From Abelmoschus esculentus (Eukaryota > Streptophyta > Magnoliopsida > Malvales > Malvaceae): DNA of 64,000 nt. Every line of letters starts with the position of its first letter. Position 1 is the first letter of the stretch. Location: NCBI GenBank assembly GCA_035048815.1, contig JAUCBN010000003.1, positions 22,738,001 through 22,802,000 of the forward strand, read 5' to 3'. The translations under genes were made by a program, and so were the position numbers. Shown in pieces: positions 41,301 to 50,830 of the stretch. The notes beneath the pieces are model-generated. The model was not told the DNA's origin. It ran no database searches and saw only the letters and a list, made by a program, of their open reading frames with translations.

Positions 41301-44300
41301 CAGATGTTATTAAATGAAATTTTATGATTTCAAATAGTTAATTATGAGATTTTTAAAAAAAATATACAGATAAATCTAAAATTTTCAGCTTTTTACTCGG
41401 TTAAAATTCGAACGGATTCCCTATAAAACAATTTTAGACAACCAAGTTTTAGTCCCAACAAAACGAAAATTAGATGTTATTAAATCAAATTTTACGAGTT
41501 CAAATAGTTGAATATGGTCTTGTAAACAAAATTATACAGATTAGTCTAAAATTTTTAGCTTTTTGCTCGGTTAAAATTCAAACGAATTCTCTACAAAGCC
41601 TTTTTCGACATGCAAATTTTAATCCCAACAAAATGAAAACAAGATTTTATTAAATGAAATTTTATGAGTTCAAATATTTAATTTGGAGCTCTGAACAAAA
41701 TTATACAGATTAATCTAAAATTTTCAGCTTTTTACTCGGTTAAAGTTCAAACAGATTCTCTATAAAGACTTTTTAGACATGCATGTTTTAATCCAAAAAA
41801 ATGAAATTCAGATGTTATTAAATCAAATTTTACGAGTTCAAATAGTTAATTATGGGCTTTTGAACAAAATTATATAGATTAATCTAAAATTTTCAACTTT
41901 TTACTCGGTTAAAATTCGAACAGATTCTCTATAAAGCCTTTTTAGACATGCACGTTTTAATCCGAACAAAACGAAAACTAGATGTTATCAAATCAAATTT
42001 TTTGAGTTCAAGTAATTAATTATGGAGTTTTGAACAAAATTATACAGATTAATCTAAAATTTTCAGCTTTTTACTCGGTTAAAATTTGAACGGGTTCTCT
42101 ATAAAGCCATTTTAGACGTGGACATTTTAATCCAAATAAAATAAAAACCAGATGTTATTAAATGAAATTTTATGATTTCAAATAGTTAATTATGAGATTC
42201 TTAAAAAAAATATACAGATAAATCTAAAATTTTCAGCTTTTTACTCGGTTAAAATTCGAACGGATTCGCTATAAAACAATTTTAGACAACCAAGTTTTAG
42301 TCCCAACAAAACGAAAATTAGATGTTATTAAATCAAATTTTACGAGTTCAAATAGTTGAATATGGTCTTGTAAACAAAATTATACAGATTCGTCTAAAAT
42401 TTTTAGCTTTTTGCTCGGTTAAAATTCGAACGAATTCTCTACAAAGCCTTTTTCGACATGCACATTTTAATCCCAACAAAATGAAAACAAGATTTTATTA
42501 AATGAAATTTTATGAGTTCAAATATTTAATTTGGAGCTTTGAACAAAATTATACAGATTAATCTAAAATTTTCAGCTTTTTACTCGGTTAAAGTTCAAAC
42601 AGATTCTCTATAAAGACTTTTTAGACATGCATGTTTTAATCCAAAAAAATGAAATTCAGATGTTATTAAATCAAATTTTACGAGTTCAAATAGTTAATTA
42701 TGGGCTTTTGAACAAAATTATATAGATTAATCTAAAATTTTCAACTTTTTACTCGGTTAAAATTCGAACAGATTCTCTATAAAGCCTTTTTAGACATGCA
42801 CGTTTTAATCCGAACAAAACGAAAACTAGATGTTATCAAATCAAATTTTTTGAGTTCAAGTAATTAATTATGGAGTTTTGAACAAAATTATACAGATTAA
42901 TCTAAAATTTTCAGCTTTTTACTCGGTTAAAATTTGAACGGGTTCTCTATAAAGCCATTTTAGACGTGGACATTTTAATCCAAATAAAATAAAAACCAGA
43001 TGTTATTAAATGAAATTTTATGATTTCAAATAGTTAATTATGAGATTTTTAAAAAAAATATACAGATAAATCTAAAATTTTCAGCTTTTTACTCGGTTAA
43101 AATTCGAACGGATTCGCTATAAAACAATTTTGGACAACCAAGTTTTAGTCCCAACAAAATGAAAATTAGATGTTAGTAAATCAAATTTTACGAGTTCAAA
43201 TAGTTGAATATGGTCTTGTAAACAAAATTATACAGATTAGTCTAAAATCTTTAGCTTTTTGCTCGGTTAAAATTCGAACGAATTCTCTACAAAGCCTTTT
43301 TCGACATGCACATTTTAATCCCAACAAAATGAAAACAAGATTTTATTAAATGAAATTTTATGAGTTCAAATATTTAATTTGGAGCTTTGAACAAAATTAT
43401 ACATATTAATCTAAAATTTTCAGCTTTTTACTCGGTTAAAGTTCAAACAGATTCTCTATAAAGACTTTTTAGACATGCATGTTTTAATCCAAAAAAATGA
43501 AATTCAGATGTTATTAAATCAAATTTTACGAGTTCAAATAGTTAATTATGGGCTTTTGATCAAAATTATATAGATTAATCTAAAATTTTCAACTTTTTAC
43601 TCGATTAAAATTCGAACGGATTCTCTATAAAGCCTTTTTAGACATGCACGTTTTAATCCGAACAAAACGAAAACTAGATGTTATCAAATCAAATTTTTTG
43701 AGTTCAAGTAATTAATTATGGAGTTTTGAACAAAATTATACAGATTAATCTAAAATTTTCAGCTTTTTACTCGGTTAAAATTTGAACGGCTTCTCTATAA
43801 AGCCATTTTAGACGTGGACATTTTAATCCAAATAAAATAAAAACCAGATGTTATTAAATGAAATTTTATGATTTCAAATAGTTAATTATGAGATTTTTAA
43901 AAAAAATATACAGATAAATCTAAAATTTTCAGCTTTTTACTCGGTTAAAATTCGAACGGATTCCCTATAAAACAATTTTAGACAACCAAGTTTTAGTCCC
44001 AACAAAACGAAAATTAGATGTTATTAAATCAAATTTTACGAGTTCAAATAGTTGAATATGGTCTTGTAAACAAAATTATACAGATTAGTCTAAAATTTTT
44101 AGCTTTTTGCTCGGTTAAAATTCAAACGAATTCTCTACAAAGCCTTTTTCGACATGCACATTTTAATCCCAACAAAATGAAAACAAGATTTTATTAAATG
44201 AAATTTTATGAGTTCAAATATTTAATTTTGAGCTTTGAACAAAATTATACAGATTAATCTAAAATTTTCAACTTTTTACTCGGTTAAAGTTCAAACAGAT

Positions 44301-44610
44301 TCTCTATAAAGACTTTTTAGACATGCACGTTTTAATCCAAAAAAATGAAATTCAGATGTTATTAAATCAAATTTTACGAGTTCAAATAGTTAATTATGGG
44401 CTTTTGAACAAAATTATATAGATTAATCTAAAATTTTCAACTTTTTACTCGGTTAAAATTCGAACGGATTCTCTATAAAGCCTTTTTAGACATGCACGTT
44501 TTAATCCAAACAAAATGAAAACTAGATGTTATCAAAATCAAATTTTTTGAGTTCAAATAATTAATTATGGAGTTTTGAACAAACTTATACAGATTAATCT
44601 AAAATTTTCA
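38390..44610 (+). repeat. Higher-order repeat block 2: 848 bp pentamer, ~7 copies, nested in a 2544 bp unit
   Basis: The landmark 'gacaaccaagttt' begins at 38723, 39572, 40589, 41437, 42285, 43133 and 43981. Spacing is 848-849 bp except for one 1017 bp interval, which holds one extra monomer (about 40080-40249, an e-type duplicate). Each unit has five monomer types in the order c-d-e-a-b. Variants show a second level: 'ttttggacaacc', 'gttagtaaatc', 'aaaatctttagc', 'cttttgatcaaa' and 'aacggcttctc' mark the units at 40589 and 43133, while 'gattccctataaaac' marks those at 41437 and 43981. Each pair is exactly 2544 bp apart, so the block is also a fifteen-mer HOR. Confidence 0.95.
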
Positions 44611-47600
44611 GCTTTTTACTGGTTAAAATTCGAACGAATTCTCTATAAAGCCTTTTTAGACATGCAAGTTTTAATCGGAACAAAACAAAAACCAAATGTT
44701 TTTAAATAAAATTTTATGAGTTCAAATAGTTAATTATGGGATTTTGAATAAAATTATACAGACAAATCTAAAATTTTCACTTTTTACTCGGTTAAAATTC
44801 GAACGGATTCTCTATAAAGCAATTTTAGACAAGGAAGTTTTAATCCCAACAAAACGAAAATTAGATGTTATTAAATAAAATTTTATGAGTTTCAATAGTT
44901 GAATATGGGTTTTTCAACAAAATTATACAGATTAATCTAAAATTTTCAGCTTTTTACTCGGTTAAAATTCGAACGGATTCTCTATAAAGCCTTTTAAGAC
45001 AAGAACGTTTTAATCCCAACAAAAAGAAAATCAGATGTTATTAAATCAAATTTTACGAGTTCAAATAGTTAATTATAGGCTTTTGAACAAAATTATATAG
45101 ATTAATCTAAAATTTTCAACTTTTTTCTCGGTTAAAATTTGAACGGATTCTCTATAAAGACTTTTTAGATATGAACGTTTTAATACGAACAAAACGATAA
45201 CTAGATGTTATAAAATAATATTTTTTGAGTTCAAATAATTAATTTTGGGCTTTTGAACAAAATTATACAAATTAATCTAAATTTTTCAGCTTTTTACTCG
45301 GTTAAAATTTGAACGGATTCTCTATAAAGCCTTTTTACACATGCACGTTTTAATACGAACAAAACAAAAATTAGATGTTATTAAATAAAATTTTATGCGT
45401 TCAAATAGTTAATTATGGGATTTTTAACAAAATTATACAGATAAATCTAAAATTTTCAGCTTTTTACTCTGTTAAAATTCGAACGGATTCTCTATAAAGC
45501 AATTTTAGACATGCAAGTTTTAATTCCACCAAAAAGAAAACTAGATGTTATTAAATCAAATTTTATGAGTTCAAATAGTTGAATATGGTCTTCTAAACAA
45601 AATTATACATATTAATCTAAAATTTTTAGCTTTTTACTCGGTTAAAATTCGAATGAATTCTCTACAAAGCCTTTTTAGACATGCACATTTTAATCCCAAT
45701 AAAACAAAAACAAGATTTTATTAAATGAAATTTTATGAGTTCAAATATTTAATTTTGAGCTTTTGAACAAAATTATATAGATTAATCTAAAATATTCAGC
45801 TTTTTACTCGGTTAAAATTTGAAAAGATTCTCTATAAAGTCTTTTTAGACATGCACGTTTTAATCCCAAAAAAACCAAGATCATATGTTATTAAATCAAA
45901 TTTTACGATTTCAAATAATTAATTATGGGCTTTTGAACAAAATTATACAAATTAATTTAAATTTTTTAGCTTTTTACTCGGTTAAAATTTGAACGGATTC
46001 TCTATAAAGCCTTTTTAGACGTGGACGTTTTAATCCAAACAAAACAAAAAACAGATGTTATTAAATCAAATTTTATGAGTTCAAATAGTTGAATATGGGC
46101 TTTTGAACAAAATTATAAAGATTAATCTAAAATTATCAGCTTTTTACTCGGTTAAGATTCGAACAAATTCTCTATAAAGCCTTTTTAGACATGCAAGTTT
46201 TAATCCGAACAAAACAAAAACCAAATGTTTTTAAATCAAATTTTATGAGTTCAAATAGTTGAATATGGGCTTTTCAACAAAATTATATAGATTAATCTAA
46301 AATTTTCAGCTTTTTACTCGGTTAAAATTCGAACGGATTCTCTATAAAGCCTTTTAAGACAAGCACGTTTTACTCACAACAAAACGAAAATCAGATGTAA
46401 ATAAATCAAATTTTACGAGTTCAAATAGTTAATTATGGGCTTTTGAACAAAATTATACAGATTAATCTAAAATTTTCAACTTTTTACTCAGTTAAAATTC
46501 GAACGGATTCTCTATAAAGCCTTTTTAGACATGCACGTTTTAATCCGAACAAAACGAAAACTAGATGTTATCAAATCAAATTTTTTGAGTTCAAATAATT
46601 AATTATGGGGTTTTGAACAAAATTATACAGATTAATCTTAAATTTTCAGCTTTTTACTTGGTTAAAATTTGAACGGGTTCTCTATAAAGCCTTCTTTGAC
46701 GTGGACGTTTTAATCTGAACAAACTAAAAACCATATGTTATTAAATGAAATTTTATGAGTTCAAATAGTTAATTATGGGATTTTGAACTAAATTATACAG
46801 ATAAATCTTAAATTTTCAGCTTTTTAATCGGTTAAAATTCGAACGAATTTGCTGTAAAGCAATTTTAGACAAGCAAGTTTTAGTCCCAATAAAACAAAAA
46901 TTAGATGTTATTAAATCAAATTTTACGAGTTCAAATAGTTAATTATGGGCTTTTGAATAAAATTATACAGATTAATCTAAAATTTTCAACTTTTTACTCG
47001 ATTAAAATTCGAACGGATTCTCTATAAAGCCTTTTTAGACATGCACGCTTTAATCCGAACAAAACAAAAAACAGATGTTATTAAATAAAATTTTATGAGT
47101 TTAAATAGTTATTTATGAGATTTTTAACAAAATTAAACAGATAAATCTAAATTTTTTAGCTTTTTACTGGGTTAAAATTCGAACGAATTCTCTTTAAAAC
47201 AATTTTAGATATGCAAGTTTTAATCCCACCAAAACGAAAACCAGATGCTATTAAATCAAATTTTATGAGTTCAAATAGTTGAATATGGTCTTTTAAACAA
47301 AATTATACAGATTAATCTAAAATTTTTAGGTTTTTACTCGGTTAAAATTCGAACGGATTCTCTACAAAGCCTTTTTAGACATGCACATTTTAATCCCAAC
47401 AAAATGAAAACAAGATTTTATTAAATGAAATTTTATGAGTTGAAATATTTAATTTTGAGCTTTTGAACAAAATTATACATCTTAATCTAAAATTTTTAGC
47501 TTTTTACTCAGTTAAAATTTTAACGGATTCTCTATAAAGCCTTTTTTGACATGCACCTCTTAATCCCAACAAAACAAAAACAAGATGTTATTAAATCAAA

Positions 47601-47782
47601 TTTTATGATTTTAAATTGTTAATTATGTGCTTTTGAACAAAATTATACAAATTAATCTAAAATTTTCAACTTTTTACTCGATTAAAATTCGAACAGATTC
47701 TCTATAAAGCCTTTTTAGACATGCATGTTTTAATCCGAACAAAATGATAACTAGATTTTATTAAATAAAATTTTTTGAGTTC
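44611..47782 (+). repeat. Divergent satellite between HOR block 2 and the retroelement
   Basis: About 19 monomers. Their order partly repeats segments left of HOR block 2. 46500-47550 corresponds to about 34960-36010 (offset 11540 at 'atgcacgctttaatccg'), with shared 'ttttactgggttaaaa', 'aatttttaggttttt' and 'gagttgaaatattt'. 45160-46230 resembles 35990-36740. The last satellite base before the LTR is 47782, in the middle of a monomer ('tttttgagttc'). Confidence 0.85.
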
Positions 47783-49466
47783 TGTCGCGACCGTTTTAAA
47801 ACCAAAACGTGTGAAAAATAGCCTGGCGAGTTGATTTTGAAAAATCGGATTTTAATTGCTTTTAATTATGAAAAAACAAATTTTATTGAAAACATTTGAA
47901 TTTTAAAATTAATTTAGAGTCGCCACCGGCCACTTTGGTAGGCCAGACACCATAAAATAAACCAGAGATTCTTTTTAAAACATTTTGGGTTCGGGAGTCG
48001 GTTACGCGTAAGGACGACCATTACGAGCTCCCGAAAATCGGTACCTTTTAATTGCACGTGGCATTTCGGTATTTCGAATAATAATATTAATTTAATCCGT
48101 CATTGGTAAATAAATATCATTCGAGTAAGAATATCCTTTTAGATAAGAAAATACATTTCTTTTAAATACGAGCTTGAATAAGACGTCCTCTAGATAGGAA
48201 ACTTTAACTCGTATTTAAAGAAATATAAGTTCTGCCCCAAAAGGTTTTAAAATGCATGATCGATTATTATCTTGTCGATTTTAAGTTCTAACCTAAAAAG
48301 GCTCCATCAATTTAAATATTTAAATCCTATTAAATTATTAATTTCACCGGGTGTATTATGATAACATTCGAATGCACGGACACTACCATCTCGACACCAA
48401 ATAAAATTAATAATTCTATTGGTGCTACTAATCTTTGCCTAATTAATTTTATTAAATTCTAACCTTAAAATATTTATCATTTTCTACGTTTCGATGACGC
48501 GCCGAATACGATACCGAAGTATACTCTTGGCCAACATAATGCCATTTCATAATACTGACCACTTAGTGTATCCAAGGTATAAGATTAGAACGCCATCGTT
48601 ACTAAATTATCTCCCTATTTAATTAATTATTTAATTAAAGTGACTAATCCTAAAGAGGCTCTAATTTAATTATCTAAATGTGAATTAAGTGATATCCTAA
48701 ACAAATATTCTATATGATTTAAAACATGCAAGCAATCACTATAAATTAAACAAATGAATAAAGTAATATTAATTAAAAGGAACAAAGGCCCGAAGTATAT
48801 CATGTAAATGATCGAATCGAAAGAAATCTAATTTTAGGCTTAAGATGATGATAACTAACCTGTTCGGTATTTCGAAAGAAATCTAATTAATTAAAAGGAA
48901 CAAAGGCCCGACGCTTATCCATTTTCTCTTCTAAAGATTGAAGAGATTCCAGGTAACCGACGCCACATATTTGCTTAGAAACCCATGCAAAAACATTTAG
49001 CTTTTTGCATCATCCTCACTGCAACAATTCCATAACTACTGCCTCTCAATCAATTCTCCATTCTTTGCTTTAGGAAAACCATTTGTTGTAAGAATCGAAC
49101 AAGTTTGGACACCAAAAATTGGAACCAAGGTTTTGTTCAAATAAATGACTTTTTCTTGGCATGAAGTGTGGATTCCATGAGATGTGAGTCTAGACTAGAG
49201 AAATCAACAGTTCTGGAATCGGTCCTCCCTGCAGATCACCCCTCTCTCTTTTGATTCGGTTTTATCATGTAGCCTTCCCCCCGTTGAAACCGATGGAAAC
49301 CACAAATTAACCCCAAAAGTAACTGCCTCATCCTTTTCCATTATATTTATTTTTTTTATATATTTCATTTATTTATTTATGTAATATTATTTATATATTA
49401 TATATATTTAATATTTACTTGCGACCTTATTTTATATTCGAATCCGGACAAAATTCGGGTATTACA
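47783..49466 (-). mobile_element. 3' LTR of the retrotransposon, complete (1684 bp)
   Basis: Termini on the printed strand are 'tgtcgcgaccg' at 47783 and 'gggtattaca' ending at 49466; on the element strand this reads TGTAATACCC...GTCGCGACA. The inner neighbour at 49467 is a polypurine tract. The U3 side (about 49330-49440) is very AT-rich with TATA-like runs such as 'atatattatatatattta', a plausible promoter region for minus-strand transcription, though I cannot place a start site. The first 743 bp on the printed strand align without net gaps to the truncated LTR at 60003, with about 30 mismatches counted by eye (about 96% identity). The left edge abuts satellite directly. Confidence 0.93.
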
Positions 49467-49482
49467 GCTGTCCCTCTTTGCT
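49467..49482 (-). other. Polypurine tract next to the 3' LTR
   Basis: Read on the minus strand this is 'agcaaagagggacagc', directly followed by the LTR start 'tgtaatacc'. A purine-rich stretch here is where plus-strand DNA synthesis is primed in LTR retrotransposons. It supports the minus orientation of the element. Confidence 0.75.
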
Positions 49483-50040
49483 CAATACTGTGGAACAGGA
49501 GAAGAGCAAAGACTGAAAAAGACACGAATTTCGTCTAGACTTCTTAGTCACTGTTACGCTAACAAAGCTTGAAGCTGTTCTTCTCATTATGAAATTCTTC
49601 AAGCATAAAGTGATGGAACTCGAGGATGTTCTTCTCATTACGAAATTCCTCGCACCCCATGAAATTTGAAATTGTTGTTGCTTTGACTGGTTGTTTGAAT
49701 TCTTTTTGAACCTTGAATCCTTCTCTGCAAAAAGAGAAACCATCAATTAATACAAATTCAACATGGATTAAGTTGAAAAATTATCTTTTTCATTTGTCAT
49801 CGTCATCGCTTCTCTACTCAAGCTTGAACATTTTTTCTGAACCCATTGTTGGTTTAACTTGATTGATGTTGCTCAAGATTTTATTTCCCTGCATAAAACA
49901 CAAATCTTTAATACTTTTTATTTTTCTCTTATTTTTTTCTTTTTTCATATATATTTTTTCATGTTTTTCTTTTCTTTATATTTTTTTGTTGTTTTATTTT
50001 CATTTTTTATTTTTTTTATTTTATTTATTATATTTACGTA
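49483..50040 (-). other. 3' internal non-coding segment with a long pyrimidine/AT tract
   Basis: This segment lies between the functional polypurine tract and a second copy of it. About 49905-50039 is an almost pure T/A-rich tract on the printed strand. The open frames crossing it (49859-50041 and 49863-50174 on plus, 49462-49746 on minus) are low-complexity or repeat-derived and run into the LTR or the tract, so I do not call genes. The phrase 'gttcttctcattatgaaatt' and close variants occur twice here (about 49577 and 49627) and recur further along. Confidence 0.6.
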
Positions 50041-50200
50041 GGCCCTTAGACCAAAATTCAGGTATGACAGCTGCCCTTCTTTGCTCGATGTTGTGGAGCA
50101 GGAAACGAGCAAAGACTGAAAAGACACAAATTTTGTCTAAGCTTCTTGGCCTCTGTTACGCTAACAAAGCTTGAAGCTGTTCTTCTCATTATGAATTTCT
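50041..50200 (-). repeat. Second copy of the polypurine tract/LTR-start module
   Basis: The printed strand reads 'aaaattcaggtatgacagc' followed by 'tgcccttctttgctcgatg', and then 'gagcaaagactgaaaa' and 'gttacgctaacaaagcttg'. The same order appears about 610 bp earlier at 49450-49600 ('aaaattcgggtattacagc', 'tgtccctctttgctcaata'). On the element strand it is a polypurine tract ('aaagaagggcagc') followed by an LTR-like start ('tgtcatacctg'). It is either a tandem duplication of the 3' end or the remnant of an earlier LTR. Confidence 0.7.
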
Positions 50201-50515
50201 TCACGCTTAACATCATGCCCGAAGGACTTAAAGATGACCCGAAGGATTTAACATCATGCCCGAAGGACTTATTGATGACCCGAAGGATTTAAGATCGAAT
50301 TGCCTCCTTGATTATGCAAACGATATCATCACTCCCGAAGGTAACGGCCCGAAGGACTTAACATCATTCCTGAAGGACTTACTGATGACCCGAAGGATTT
50401 AAAATCGAATTGCCTCCTTGATTGTGCAAACAATATCATCACTCCCGAAGGTGACGGCCCGAAGGACTTAACATCATGCCCAAAGGACTTACTGATGACC
50501 CGAAGGATTTAACAA
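50201..50515. repeat. Tandem repeat, 110 bp period, ~3 copies
   Basis: 'acggcccgaaggacttaac' occurs at 50344 and 50454, and the related 'catgcccgaaggactta' about 110 bp before. Within each unit the short words 'cccgaaggactta' and 'gacccgaaggattta' alternate, so a smaller repeat of about 25-30 bp is nested inside. 'cgaattgcctccttgatt' appears twice. No convincing open frame results. Confidence 0.85.
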
Positions 50516-50830
50516 TGGAATATGGAGTTGTTCTTCTTATTACGAAATTATCCATCTCCATTGAAGAGTCTGAAGCTGTTCTTATTATTATTAATTTCTT
50601 CAGACAAAAAGTGATGGAATCCGAAGCTGTTCTTCTTATTATGAAATTCTTCGTATCCATGGAACTTTGTGTTGTTTCTTCATATTGAATTTGGATTTGT
50701 TCTACTCATTTGAACTTCTCCAAAGTTTGAAGTTGTTCTTGTCATTTGAATTCCTTCAAACAAATCTTGGAATCCGAGGTTGTTCTTTTCATTTGAATTT
50801 CCTCGAACATCTGGTAAACAAAGATTTTTG
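50516..50830. repeat. Degenerate minisatellite around 'gttcttcttattatgaaatt'
   Basis: Variants of 'gaagctgttcttcttatta' followed by 'tgaaattcttc' recur about every 50 bp (near 50527, 50575, 50625, 50696, 50729 and 50779), ending in divergent copies with 'gttcttttcatttgaattt'. Frames on both strands (50439-50660 and 50742-51047 minus, 50476-50688 plus) are translations of this repeat and not genes. Confidence 0.75.

Larger units (their letters stand above)
1..47782 (+). repeat. Main satellite array, ~170 bp monomer, head-to-tail
   Basis: The whole stretch is a tandem array with a period of 169-170 bp. The landmark 'agacatgcac' or a close variant recurs at 172, 341, 511, 681 and 851, and on to 47717. 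Conserved monomer blocks in order are 'gttttaatcc', 'gatgttattaaat', 'gagttcaaat', 'gaacaaaattatacag', 'taatctaaaatttt', 'ttttactcggttaaaatt' and 'ggattctctataaagcc'. All monomers I followed point the same way. Monomers differ from neighbours at many positions except inside the HOR blocks annotated separately. There is essentially no coding potential: the one open frame of 64 codons (25759-25953) exists only because of a local 74 bp deletion. Monomer length, AT-richness and HOR structure resemble plant centromeric satellites, but the location is an inference. Confidence 0.97.

Noticed and set aside
1..47782. CRISPR-like array
   Set aside because: The repeat fills the whole 170 bp period with no short conserved repeat separated by unique spacers; this is a tandem satellite in a plant-like context.
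1..47782. CENP-B box in the monomer
   Set aside because: The closest stretch, 'attcgaacggattctc', does not fit the required TTCG....A..CGGG pattern.
49462..49746. 94-codon open frame on minus
   Set aside because: It crosses the polypurine tract and enters the LTR end, and its sequence is translated from the local 'gttcttctcattatg' repeat.
49859..50174. Hydrophobic frames of 60 and 103 codons on plus, and the 60-codon minus frame at 49945-50127
   Set aside because: Low-complexity translation of a T-rich tract; the runs of Phe, Ile and Leu reflect base composition rather than a membrane protein.
50041..50200. Second complete 3' LTR
   Set aside because: Only the polypurine tract and the first tens of bases of an LTR-like start are recognisable; the rest does not match the 1684 bp LTR.
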